Shown: positions 17,606 to 24,475 of the stretch, piece after piece | Layout: each line of letters begins with the position of its first letter | How positions within the stretch are numbered: the first letter of the stretch is position 1 | Notes under the pieces: model-generated | What the model saw: only the letters and a program-made list of their open reading frames with translations | Told to the model about the DNA's origin: nothing | The model's database searches: none | Made by a program: the position numbers and the translations under genes | Origin: Desmonostoc geniculatum HA4340-LM1 | Lineage (GTDB): Bacteria; Cyanobacteriota; Cyanobacteriia; Cyanobacteriales; Nostocaceae | Direction: 5' to 3' | Assembly: GCA_019359545.1 (NCBI GenBank) | Contig: JAHHHB010000066.1 | Coordinates: 1-38,767 of the forward strand | DNA: 38,767 nt

Positions 17606-18029
17606 ATGTGCGTCTTTAGATGGAAGTACCGTCGCTGTCACTTCCGCTGCCGGGGGCAGTATTGCAGTTTGTAGATGCTGCTTTCTCATTTGTATGCTCT
17701 TACACTTTTACACTCAACCGTATTCTCTCGTAATCTTTTTCAAAAATCAAATAGGATTCCTATAGATTATTTAATTGCTATTTTGTTTTTACGTGATGCT
17801 CTTCAAAATGAAAAAGAATGGCTGCATAACTTGCGGATTAATAACATTTCGAAGCGGGGTCAATTTCCGTGGCGATCTGCCAAAACTTCAAATCGCTTAT
17901 TGATTAAAGCTTGTAGCTTTTCTGGTGTCAGTTAATTTACTTTTTTAAGTGTTAACAGACAGGCGATTTTGGGAGACTTGCCAAAAATGCATTCAGAACT
18001 GTTGGCAAATCAAGAGTTTGGAGCGCAGG
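17606..18029. other. Unassigned interior of the mini-CAST
   Basis: About 420 bp without a recognisable gene. Open stretches exist on both strands, for example minus-strand 'LTPEKLQALINKRF' near 17900, but none is a full gene. The 30-nt repeat at 17736-17765 may mark an old insertion. The V-K tracrRNA normally lies before the array; I looked for its conserved parts and did not find them. Confidence 0.5.
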
Positions 18030-18217
18030 GTTTCAACACCCCTCCCAGCGAGAGGCGGGTTGAAAGACCAATAATTCACTCCATTCCAATTCAGTTATTT
18101 TTTGTTTCAACACCCCTCCCAGCGAGAGGCGGGTTGAAAGGAAACTCATAGCGACCAGATTTTAAACGGCATTCGTCTTGGTTTCAACACCCCTCCCAGC
18201 GAGAGGCGGGTTGAAAG
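18030..18217 (+). CRISPR. Short type V-K CRISPR array: three 37-nt repeats, two full spacers
   Basis: Identical 37-nt repeats lie at 18030-18066, 18104-18140 and 18181-18217, beginning GTTTCAACACC and ending GCGGGTTGAAAG. Spacers between them are 37 nt (18067-18103) and 40 nt (18141-18180). A third spacer-like stretch follows 18217. Repeat length and the GTTTCAAC...GGGTTGAAAG ends match V-K repeats, with transcription rightward. No cas genes lie nearby, so crRNAs would need a Cas12k and tracrRNA from elsewhere. Targets of the two spacers are unknown. Confidence 0.93.
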
Positions 18218-18290
18218 TCGCTACGACTTTGGCTGTCAATGCGTATGTCCTAGTACATTTGGAATTTTTCCAGTGTTCATAGCAAACACT

Positions 18291-18325
18291 TTTTAGGTGG
18301 GTTGAAAGGATAGAGCAACAGATTC
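18291..18325 (+). CRISPR. Delocalised degenerate repeat with tRNA-Arg homing spacer
   Basis: A half repeat, TTTTAGGTGGGTTGAAAG (18291-18308), keeps the 3' part of the array repeat with one change in the last 14 bases. The next 17 nt, GATAGAGCAACAGATTC (18309-18325), equal the sense strand of the adjacent tRNA-Arg gene (18573 down to 18557). The match ends at the next base. The protospacer is preceded by GTG, fitting the GTN PAM of Cas12k. A truncated repeat set apart from the array with a tRNA-matching spacer is the known homing crRNA arrangement of V-K elements. Confidence 0.93.
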
Positions 18326-18429
18326 TTTGTTTGAAGAGCTTGATTTTAGCTCTAATATTGAAACTGATTAATTACCCTATAAAAGAAGAGTTATGCCATA
18401 CTTTATGTATGGCAGGGTGTTGTAACGAT

Positions 18430-18510
18430 ATACAATTTGTCAACGCGGACAATAATTTGGCAACACGGACATTAATCTGTCAACGCAGACAAATATTTTG
18501 GCAATCGACA
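18430..18510 (-). repeat. CAST left end: four TnsB-type binding repeats
   Basis: Read on the minus strand from 18510, the end starts TGTCGATTGCC. It holds repeats at 18487-18504, 18467-18483 and 18447-18463, and a weaker one at 18430-18442. TTGACAGATTAATGTC is a word I recall from the Scytonema left end. Repeats are close-packed, unlike the more spaced right end. Confidence 0.88.
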
Positions 18511-18515
18511 AAAGT
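18511..18515. repeat. Target-site duplication, left copy (tRNA side)
   Basis: AAAGT follows the element terminus and matches 17198-17202 exactly. Only 2 bp separate it from the tRNA 3' end, so the insertion left the tRNA intact. Confidence 0.92.
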
Positions 18516-18517
18516 AA

Positions 18518-18590
18518 CGAGCGCGGAGGGATTTGAACCCCCGACCCACAGAACCGGAATCTGTTGCTCTATCCACTGAGCCACGCGCCC
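18518..18590 (-). tRNA. tRNA-Arg (anticodon CCG), attachment gene of the mini-CAST
   Basis: The 73-nt minus-strand gene folds completely. The acceptor GGGCGCG pairs with CGCGCTC through one G-U. The D arm is GCTC/GAGC. The anticodon stem ACAGA/TCTGT has loop TTCCGGT, giving anticodon CCG (reads CGG). The T arm is GGGGG-TTCAAAT-CCCTC with one wobble. The discriminator is G and CCA is not encoded. The D-stem to anticodon stretch is the protospacer of the mini-CAST spacer, and the element ends 8 bp beyond the tRNA 3' end. Confidence 0.95.
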
Positions 18591-18636
18591 TTAATCTCTT
18601 GCATTGTAACACACCTGCGCTCAAATTTGCGATCGC

Positions 18637-19830
18637 TTAAAGATAATCGGCGGGGTTGACGGGTGAACCATTGCGGCGGACTTCAAAGTGGAGGTGAGGC
18701 CCAGTTGATAAACCTGTGGAACCAACAGCAGCGATCGCTTGTCCTCGTTCGACTGCTTGTCCCTCGGTAACATGCAACTCGCTGCTATGTCCGTACAGTG
18801 TAGTAATACCTTTGCCGTGGTCGATAATCACAGCTCTACCATAACCACCATACCACCCAGCAAAAATCACTGTTCCTGAATCGGCTGCCCGAATTGTACT
18901 ACCATAGCTAGCAGCAAAATCCAGACCTGCGTGGAAGCGACGATAGCCAAGAACTGGGTGCATCCGCCAGCCAAAGGGACTGCTAGTAGCAGCATCGCTA
19001 GGATAAGTAAACATCCCTGTTCCTTGAATGATGATGCTTGTGCGGCTGTTAGCTTTTGCTTGCGCCGCTGCTTCTGCTACCTTTTGCTGAATTAAGACTT
19101 CCAAATTTTTGGATTCTCTTTCTAGCTGATTTTGGGCTGCTTTCAAGGCGAGGCGATCGGTATTGAGACGTTGAATTAATTCTGATTGTGACTGCGCCTG
19201 GGTTTGATAATCGGCTTTTTGTGCTAATAGCTGCTCACGAATCAAGGCAATTTCGTTTTTTTGTTCTTCTACTTCGGTTTTTTGCTGATTTATCGAGTTT
19301 GCTTGGGCGTTGAGTTTTCGCAAAATTTGCTGGTCTGCCTGATAGACTAATTTCAATTGATGACGGCGGCTGATAAAGTCGCTGATATTTTGACTTTGGA
19401 GCAAAACTGCCCATCCTTGACTAGCTGGCGATCGCTGGAGATATCGCAATCGTGCTACTGTTGCTATCTGACGAACTTCATAGGCACGTTGGGCTACAAC
19501 TAAATCAGTTTCCAACTTTTGCAAACGTTGGGTAGCCAATTGTAATCGTGATTCGCTCTCTTGAATATAGCTATCTGTGGTTTGCAGATTTTGGTTTAAA
19601 CCAGTCAGGTGTTTTTGCGCTTCTTGCTGAAGATTTGTTAAGCGATCGCGTTCGTTAACCACACTCTGATGCTGCTGGTTCATTTGTTGCTGTTGTTGGC
19701 GCAGGGTATCAATAGACTGTGTAGAGTTTGCGTGTACTGGAATTAAAGCCAAACAAACCCAAAAAATAGAGCAAAATGCAACACATAAACTCCAAAAAAT
19801 CTGCTTTTTCTCTAGAAATCCCGCTCTCAT
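18637..19830 (-). CDS. M23 (LytM) family peptidase with coiled coil, EnvC/NlpD-like
   Basis: This 397-aa exported murein hydrolase or amidase activator has an N-terminal signal/anchor segment (FWSLCVAFCSIFWVCLALI, ~12-30). Long Gln-rich coiled coil follows (~40-250). The C-terminal LytM domain (~280-397) has zinc ligands H and D in FHAGLDFA, then HGKGITTLYGHSSEL, and H-x-H in HLHFEV. All metal ligands are present, so catalysis is possible, whereas E. coli EnvC is degenerate. The role is periplasmic remodelling of peptidoglycan at division or in filament septa. The ATG at 19828-19830 gives a proper signal peptide. It stands alone, 46 bp past the tRNA. Confidence 0.9.
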   Translation of the reverse strand: MRAGFLEKKQIFWSLCVAFCSIFWVCLALIPVHANSTQSIDTLRQQQQQMNQQHQSVVNERDRLTNLQQEAQKHLTGLNQNLQTTDSYIQESESRLQLATQRLQKLETDLVVAQRAYEVRQIATVARLRYLQRSPASQGWAVLLQSQNISDFISRRHQLKLVYQADQQILRKLNAQANSINQQKTEVEEQKNEIALIREQLLAQKADYQTQAQSQSELIQRLNTDRLALKAAQNQLERESKNLEVLIQQKVAEAAAQAKANSRTSIIIQGTGMFTYPSDAATSSPFGWRMHPVLGYRRFHAGLDFAASYGSTIRAADSGTVIFAGWYGGYGRAVIIDHGKGITTLYGHSSELHVTEGQAVERGQAIAAVGSTGLSTGPHLHFEVRRNGSPVNPADYL

Positions 19831-19951
19831 AGTGTGAGTCTAACCAAAACGATGCTTTCAAACACTATGAGGATTATTCCCAAAATCTGATTAATATCAT
19901 GTCCGCCTAATCACTTACACCCGCATTTCTCACAAGCTTGAGATCAGATGT

Positions 19952-20015
19952 GCAGAGGGGCAGAAGGGCAGAAGGGCAGAGGGGCAGAGGGGCAGAGGAG
20001 CAGAGGGGCAGAGGG
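19952..20015. repeat. Short tandem repeat, GGGGCAGA type
   Basis: About eight imperfect 8-bp copies of GCAGAGGG / GCAGAAGG run without interruption. This is the intergenic heptamer/octamer class common in Nostocales. It is not coding. Confidence 0.9.
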
Positions 20016-20316
20016 GATTGAACTTGGCACATTGAACTCTCCCCTGCTCCCCTGCTCAAGAGCACAAGGTTTTGAGAGATGTGGTGAGAAATCCGGGATC
20101 TAGTGTAGGAATTGTTGTACCTGAATACCATTGAGCTATTTCTGAGTTGGATAGTTTTATTAACTGCTCAAAAGCTAAAACATCACCATTGCTAAATTGA
20201 TTCACGAATAAGCACATGACGAAAATGAAGTATTGACTGACAATACTCAAAGCACGTCAATTAGTAACCAAGAATAGCTTATGAATTCTTATTCTAAGTT
20301 GAGGCTACAAACAAAA

Positions 20317-20334
20317 AGTCCGCTTTCGCGGACT
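20317..20334 (-). terminator. Rho-independent terminator, minus strand
   Basis: AGTCCGC and GCGGACT form a perfect 7-bp stem with a TTTC loop. On the minus strand it is followed by TTTT at once. It could end a transcript coming from the aldo/keto reductase. Confidence 0.75.
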
Positions 20335-20441
20335 GTGGACATTGGATAAGGTTAAGTTGTCACCAAGAGTGTCTACAAGATGTTAGACTCAATATTCATT
20401 GTTTCTCCATTCATATAAAAAATCAAGCTATTCAGCCGAAT

Positions 20442-20476
20442 AAAAAAGACATAAATCCTGGATTTATGTCTTTTTT
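20442..20476. terminator. Strong bidirectional terminator hairpin
   Basis: Perfect 17-bp arms (AAAAAAGACATAAATCC and its complement) surround a single T. A and T tracts at both outer ends allow termination on either strand. It lies 69 bp after the stop of the minus-strand aldo/keto reductase and is its natural terminator. Confidence 0.88.
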
Positions 20477-20544
20477 AAAGTTATTAAAAAATAGATTATG
20501 GGCAATTTAAAGATACTACCGCTCATAAATTTTGAGCAAATAAT

Positions 20545-21564
20545 TCACTTAGTCTGAAAAATATTTTGCACCATTTTTTTGTCTGCATTTGCCGCTGCTT
20601 TATCTAACTCTGCAATTTCACCGCAATCTAATTGCCAACCCAACGCACCAATATTTTCCCTGGCTTGTTCCACAGTCTTTGCTCCAGGGATGGGAATGGT
20701 TCCTTTACAGATGCACCAGTTAATTGCTACCTGTGACATAGTTTTGTTTCTGGACAGTGCCACTTCTTGCAAACATGCTAAAAGCGATCGCGCTCCTGGT
20801 AAAATCTGTCTAAACAGCAGACCTCGTATACCTTTGGGAAAAGAACCTCCAACAGAGTATTTTCCAGTCAGTAACCCCAAAGCCAAAGGACTGTAAGCAA
20901 TTAATTTGATTCCCAACTCATCACAAACATCTTTAAGTTGGAGTTGGGTAACAGGATATGTAGATAGCAGAGAATATTGAACTTGCACAGTAGTGATGGG
21001 AACGCCTCGTTGGGCAAACTTTTTCTGCACTTGCTTGAGCCGTTTTGGGCCGTAATTCGATAGTCCTACTCCCTTAACTAACCCTTGCTCATAGATATCA
21101 GCCAAACCATCCAACAACCCTCTTTCTTGCCAGGGAGCATAGTTTGCTGTAGACCAATGCATTTGTACTAAATCGACATTTTTTCCCAGACGTTGAGCAG
21201 ATGACTGGCAAGCCCTTACCATTGACTGCCGTGTCCATCTCCACGGGTAAGCAGCAAGCTTGGTAGCAATACAAATATTTTCTTGATTGGAACCTACATA
21301 TTCTCGGTTGAATTGTCCCAAGAGTCGCTCACTTCGACCATTCAATCTCCCAGTTCCGTAAGAATCACCTGTATCAAATAAAGTTACACCGTTGCTTACA
21401 CAAAGCTTAAAGACGGCTTGCAATTGGTCATCCATGCTTTCGTCATATCCCCAAAGCAATTGGTTGCCCCAGGCCCAAGTCCCGCAGCCCATATTTGGCA
21501 GGGAGAGTTTTTGGAGAGTCTGCATCTTTGCTGTCTGTAGATTGCCTTCATAATTATCGGGCAA
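20545..21564 (-). CDS. Aldo/keto reductase
   Basis: This 339-aa NADPH-dependent oxidoreductase of the AKR superfamily is a cytosolic TIM barrel. It shows the catalytic Asp and Tyr in LFDTGDSYG, Lys in CIATKLAAY and His in VQMHW, then GLSNYGPKRL, SPLALGLLTGKY and the cofactor-binding IPIPGAKTVEQARENIG near the C-terminus. Length is normal. The start ATG at 21562-21564 adds a short tail before LSLPNMGCGTW; a later ATG at codon 14 is also possible. The substrate is unknown. It is transcribed alone and followed by a strong terminator. Confidence 0.92.
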   Translation of the reverse strand: MPDNYEGNLQTAKMQTLQKLSLPNMGCGTWAWGNQLLWGYDESMDDQLQAVFKLCVSNGVTLFDTGDSYGTGRLNGRSERLLGQFNREYVGSNQENICIATKLAAYPWRWTRQSMVRACQSSAQRLGKNVDLVQMHWSTANYAPWQERGLLDGLADIYEQGLVKGVGLSNYGPKRLKQVQKKFAQRGVPITTVQVQYSLLSTYPVTQLQLKDVCDELGIKLIAYSPLALGLLTGKYSVGGSFPKGIRGLLFRQILPGARSLLACLQEVALSRNKTMSQVAINWCICKGTIPIPGAKTVEQARENIGALGWQLDCGEIAELDKAAANADKKMVQNIFQTK

Positions 21565-21627
21565 TTCATTGGAACTAAGCTAAAACACATTCCAACCTAT
21601 TAACAAAGCGATCGCATAGACTTATAA

Positions 21628-21816
21628 TTAGTTGTGGAAACTTCTCTTACGTTGCTTATGCTTAGCGATCGCTTTGCGTTTGCGTTTTTGCAGGGGTGTT
21701 TCAAAGTGGCGGTGCTTTCTGATATCTGGAAAAATTCCTGCCTTAGATACTTCTCGCTTAAATCTACGTAAGGCTGATTCGATACCTTCATTTTCCCCTA
21801 CTATTATTTGGGTCAT
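21628..21816 (-). CDS. rpsU: 30S ribosomal protein S21
   Basis: The small basic ribosomal protein S21 (62 aa) reads MTQIIVGENEGIESALRRFK, then FPDIRKHRHFETP and a Lys/Arg-rich C-terminus. Length and composition are standard. It lies downstream of the RRM gene on the same strand with a hairpin between. An RRM-rpsU pair is described in Anabaena as cold-regulated, with rpsU expression altered at low temperature (recalled knowledge), so readthrough at the hairpin may set its level. Confidence 0.95.
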   Translation of the reverse strand: MTQIIVGENEGIESALRRFKREVSKAGIFPDIRKHRHFETPLQKRKRKAIAKHKQRKRSFHN

Positions 21817-21884
21817 AGTATATCCCTGCTAAGTTTGTTTCATGAGTGTGCGCCAGCGGTAAGCACCTTATTCAACCGAAGCGC

Positions 21885-21909
21885 AAAAAAAAGCAGACGC
21901 CTTGTCTGC
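21885..21909 (-). terminator. Terminator or attenuator between rbp and rpsU
   Basis: GCAGAC (21893-21898) and GTCTGC (21904-21909) form a 6-bp stem with loop GCCTT. On the minus strand it is followed by eight T. It lies between the RRM gene and rpsU, so it can end the first transcript or allow partial readthrough. Confidence 0.82.
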
Positions 21910-21946
21910 CCTCAAGACCTTAGAGTTAAATTCTTGGTTCTAGACC

Positions 21947-22255
21947 TTAATAGCGTCGGGAGTATCCTCCACCACCGCCACTTCCTCGTCTACCACCAGA
22001 GGAACCTCCATCTGTCTTAGGTTTAGCTTTATTAACTTTTAAACTCCGACCCATCCACTCAGCACTATCAAGGGCTTCAATTGCTGCTGCTTCTTGGGCG
22101 TCCGATTCCATTTGCACGAAGCCAAAACCCCTCACCCGACCTGTTTCTCGGTCGATAGGCAATTGAACATCTTTTACAGTTCCGTATTCTGAAAAGACTT
22201 GCTTGAGGTCTTCTTCTCTAACCTCATAAGATAGATTACCGACATAAATTGACAT
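21947..22255 (-). CDS. RRM RNA-binding protein (cyanobacterial Rbp, glycine-rich tail)
   Basis: This 102-aa single RRM protein has RNP2 as IYVGNL (3-8), RNP1 as RGFGFVQM (~43-50), and a Gly/Ser/Arg-rich C-terminal tail ending in YSRRY. This is the cold-inducible Rbp type of cyanobacteria, thought to bind and stabilise transcripts in the cytosol. A GGAG 8 nt before the ATG is a good ribosome-binding site. A long untranslated leader precedes it, a known trait of the family. Several Rbp paralogues exist in these genomes, so I give no numbered symbol. Confidence 0.95.
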   Translation of the reverse strand: MSIYVGNLSYEVREEDLKQVFSEYGTVKDVQLPIDRETGRVRGFGFVQMESDAQEAAAIEALDSAEWMGRSLKVNKAKPKTDGGSSGGRRGSGGGGGYSRRY

Positions 22256-22520
22256 AAAGTGTCTCCAGAAGCATGGGAGTGTAGAGATTTATATCCGGAG
22301 AGGTCTGTAATACAAGTATATATAATAACAAACTACACAACCGAATTTAATCTTCCTTTGACACTTTAACACAAATTCAAAGGTGAATGTTCTTAAGCAA
22401 CACCTATGCATGGGCATGGGGTGTGCTGTACATGGATAGCGGGGTGATGAGCCGCGTTCAGAACTAGGAGTTATTATTCTCCTCCGTGCCCTCCATCCTC
22501 TTTTCATACCCAATTATGAC
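22256..22520 (-). promoter_or_regulatory. Probable promoter/leader region of the RRM gene
   Basis: This stretch has no convincing gene. On the minus strand TATTATATATACT (around 22315-22327) resembles a -10 element and lies ~60-70 bp before the ATG. Farther up, GGAG and CTCC bracket an AT-rich loop (around 22466-22484). A 74-codon open reading here is Arg/Cys-rich and without family features. A cold-responsive leader is expected for this family but is not shown by sequence alone. Confidence 0.4.
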
Positions 22521-22558
22521 AACGCTACCAAAAAGTACTGCAATTCTAACGTGATATT

Positions 22559-22838
22559 GGCGATCGCTTGGGGGAAGCCAACGTTCTCCAAGAATTCGGA
22601 AAGTTACAAGAAAATTTGACAACAGCACTTGACTCTCTCCACCAAGCGCAAAACTGGGAGACTCAAACGCCGCAATTATTTCTTAAATCATGCGGCTGAA
22701 CTCGCCACCACCATTAACTATGCACCATTCCAAAAATACGCCCAAACTCGCATCGCCGAAATTAACTCATTACCCGCACCAAAAAACAGCGTCAAAGAGA
22801 AATTCATCCAATTTATCCAACAGCCTTGGGTAAGTTAG
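22559..22838 (+). pseudogene. TPR-like gene remnant, frameshifted
   Basis: One frame reads GDRLGEANVLQEFGKLQENL, like the GDRxGEAxxLxxLGxL repeats of cyanobacterial TPR proteins, and ends at a stop near 22691. Another frame then continues with HAAELATTINYAPFQKYAQ to a stop at 22838. The two halves overlap at 22629-22690, fitting a frameshift in a decayed gene. There is no start codon or upstream context for a whole gene. Function is lost or was never complete here. Confidence 0.5.
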
Positions 22839-22849
22839 TTTTTGCAGGG

Positions 22850-22891
22850 CGATGCATCAAAGGTGCAGGTCGATGCATCAAAGGTGCGGGT
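22850..22891. repeat. 21-bp tandem duplication
   Basis: Two copies of CGATGCATCAAAGGTGCRGGT stand head to tail with one mismatch (22850-22870 and 22871-22891). It lies just after the TPR-like remnant. No role is apparent. Confidence 0.85.
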
Positions 22892-23069
22892 CAAGAAACT
22901 GGTGTGTATACTGTAGCTTTTTCAGAGAAGTTAGAAGAATCTTCCAGGGTAAATATCATGAACCCAAAAAGATGAAGACAGGATGATTGATGTGCCTGTT
23001 ACTTTCTACCTGATGCAAACAAAAACTGCTGTATGACCAATACCTTCGCCAAATCAAAAAATGCCCTAA

Positions 23070-23108
23070 TTTGTAGGTTGGGTTTCGTACCTCAACCCAA
23101 CCTACAAA
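23070..23108. repeat. Palindromic interspersed repeat
   Basis: Perfect 15-bp arms TTTGTAGGTTGGGTT (23070-23084) and AACCCAACCTACAAA (23094-23108) have a 9-nt loop. A GGCGTTCGCGTAGCGTCTC word, also common between Nostoc genes, follows at ~23114. It may act as a hairpin in RNA, but I infer no specific function. Confidence 0.85.
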
Positions 23109-23266
23109 AAAATGGCGTTCGCGTAGCGTCTCGCAGAGAAGGTATTGATAACAAAATATACTTTTGGCAGTTGCATGTCTATTTTTTATCCTTCTTCAGA
23201 AATTTGCCATTTGAAAATTGATGTTATAGATTGGTGCTGAAGTTTCAATCAAACATCTAATTACCA

Positions 23267-23434
23267 ATGAAAACTACCGAAATCAGTTCAACCACACAAG
23301 AAAACAGACCCACCAAGACCAAAAAACAGTCTTTTCCTGGGATGAGTATTGGTACTCCGAAAGTACCATTCCGCAAATCTAAGAAAATAGTACAGCAACA
23401 TGAATTACTGAGTGACTGGGAACACGCGAGTTAA
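23267..23434 (+). CDS. Possible small protein, 55 aa, unknown
   Basis: An ATG ORF of 55 codons, Thr/Lys-rich: MKTTEISSTTQ, a basic middle FRKSKKI, then a C-terminus with LLSDWEH. I do not recognise it. The start has no strong Shine-Dalgarno. Against chance is its neat span in otherwise empty DNA; for chance is its shortness. It lies 343 bp before a radical-SAM activase-like gene, so a small modified-peptide role is conceivable but unsupported. Confidence 0.35.
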   Translation: MKTTEISSTTQENRPTKTKKQSFPGMSIGTPKVPFRKSKKIVQQHELLSDWEHAS

Positions 23435-23777
23435 AATAATTCGTAATTCGTAATTAAGTTTTGCAAGGGGGATTTAGAAAGAGCCACAAAACTTGCCGCT
23501 TGTTAGAAGCAGGGGACTTAAACCCCCAGAATTTGTTAATTTGCTACTTTCAATTCACTGTTACAAAGTTGTAGGTAATTGCTTTGAGTATTCCATCGTC
23601 ACAATCATTCTTCACATTGATGTTAGTAGCAAAACTGGACATCAAAAACACCATTTTAAGTAGTGATTGAGTACAAAGTCCGACAAAAAGCCTGAGTTCC
23701 TTACTAAGGTTAAGGATTACAATATTTCGCTATAGTTATATAGTTAACAGGCAACGGCTTTAAAAGGAGTTAAAGAG
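23435..23777. other. Non-coding stretch upstream of the radical-SAM gene
   Basis: 343 bp without a gene. TAATTCGTAATTCGTAATTAAG near 23439 is a short heptamer-type repeat. The 3' end carries AAAAGGAG 8 nt before the ATG at 23778, a clear ribosome-binding site. I see no defined promoter. Confidence 0.5.
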
Positions 23778-24401
23778 ATGGAAACTAAGCCAACTGAACC
23801 ATCACTAGCACTCACAGAAATTCCCTCTGGCTATCTTAACATCATGGGTTACGTCGATGAGTCAGAAGTCAATGGGCCTGGTTGTCGTGCAGTCATCTGG
23901 GTGCAAGGTTGTCCGCGTGAGTGTCCTGGCTGCTTTAATCCTGACTCCTGGTTATTTGAGGCTAACCAACTTGTTGCTGTTGATACCCTTGCCGAGAACA
24001 TTCTCAGTAACCCTCGCAACACGGGTGTAACGTTCTCTGGTGGAGAACCGTTTTGGCAAGCCCCGACGCTAGCATCTTTAGCTCGTAAGATAAAAGCTGT
24101 TGGATTAAATGTCATGTCTTTTACTGGGTTCACCCTGAAGCAACTACAGTCTGAATCTGCGCCGCCAGGTTCCCAAGAATTGTTGGAACAACTCGATATC
24201 TTAATTGACGGACCTTTCGTACAATCTCTGGCAATTAATTCTCCCACCTCTCCAGTTTCTTCTAGCAACCAACGAATTCATATATTTAATGCTGCCCTCT
24301 CTGACCAGATTACCTGGGCTAGCGACCAAATCGAAGTCCACATTCTCAAGGATGGTAGCCGCATTGTCACTGGCTATCGAGGTGGACTGGAGTTGATGTA
24401 G
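23778..24401 (+). CDS. Radical-SAM 4Fe-4S activase-like protein (NrdG/PflA-related)
   Basis: This 207-aa single-cluster radical SAM protein has the cluster motif CPRECPGC (C-x3-C-x2-C, ~47-54), preceded by GPGCRAVIWVQG. The GGE motif is VTFSGGEPFWQ (~95), and FTGFTLKQL and DILIDGPFV follow, as in NrdG/PflA activating enzymes. The family makes glycyl radicals on partner enzymes using S-adenosylmethionine. No NrdD or PFL-like partner lies nearby, so the substrate is unknown; cyanobacteria often carry such orphans. A strong AAAGGAG site marks the ATG start. It appears complete and standalone. Confidence 0.88.
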   Translation: METKPTEPSLALTEIPSGYLNIMGYVDESEVNGPGCRAVIWVQGCPRECPGCFNPDSWLFEANQLVAVDTLAENILSNPRNTGVTFSGGEPFWQAPTLASLARKIKAVGLNVMSFTGFTLKQLQSESAPPGSQELLEQLDILIDGPFVQSLAINSPTSPVSSSNQRIHIFNAALSDQITWASDQIEVHILKDGSRIVTGYRGGLELM

Positions 24402-24475
24402 TGGGGCATTGGGCATTGGGCAAACAGGGCATGGGGCATTGGGAATTTGTCATTCTCCCCGTGCCCGTGTCCTCT
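24402..24475. repeat. Short tandem repeats, GGGCATT type
   Basis: Runs of GGGGCATTGGGCATTGGGC and GGGCATGGGGCATTGGGAAT follow the stop of the radical-SAM gene directly. They match the intergenic heptamer repeats elsewhere in the window. They lie between two convergent genes. Confidence 0.88.

Larger units (their letters stand above)
17203..18510 (+). mobile_element. Miniature type V-K CRISPR-associated transposon (mini-CAST), tRNA-Arg-inserted
   Basis: A 1308-bp Tn7-like element with both ends intact. The terminus at 17203 reads TGTAGATTGCCAAATTAAAT and the opposite one, on the minus strand from 18510, reads TGTCGATTGCCAAAATATTT. Both continue into multiple TTGAC/TTGCC...TGTC end repeats. 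AAAGT is duplicated on either side. Inside are the tnsB 5' end, ~420 bp of unidentifiable DNA, a short CRISPR array and a delocalised repeat with a tRNA-matching spacer. cas12k, tnsC, tniQ and a tracrRNA are not found, so it should depend on another CAST in the genome, or be dead. By the naming used for the Scytonema element, the CRISPR-side end is the left end. It is also the PAM-proximal end here, which matches the known orientation. Confidence 0.92.
19831..20544. other. Gene-poor stretch with low-complexity repeat and hairpins
   Basis: About 700 bp hold no convincing gene. A minus-strand reading of 64 codons at 20056-20250 is open, with no family signature; I leave it uncalled. The stretch contains the GGGGCAGA repeat (19952-20015) and two terminator hairpins, listed separately. 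Confidence 0.5.

Noticed and set aside
17675..17935. 86-codon open reading inside the mini-CAST as a cargo or cas gene
   Set aside because: I find no Cas12k, TnsC, TniQ or known cargo motif. It spans the 30-nt repeat, and the opposite strand looks equally protein-like over part of it.
18030..18325. CRISPR array as a type I or III defence locus
   Set aside because: Repeat sequence, the truncated repeat with a tRNA-matching spacer, and enclosure by Tn7-like ends fit V-K. No type I or III cas genes are near.
18331..18579. 82-codon plus-strand reading crossing the CAST left end and tRNA
   Set aside because: It runs through the TnsB repeats, the target duplication and the tRNA gene, so it cannot be a real protein gene.
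19907..20250. Two overlapping small minus-strand readings near the GGGGCAGA repeat
   Set aside because: One is largely translated repeat (Leu/Pro/Cys-rich). The other has no family feature and no ribosome-binding site.
22289..22513. 74-codon Arg/Cys-rich reading upstream of the RRM gene
   Set aside because: It lies in the expected leader/promoter region, has unusual composition and no recognisable domain.
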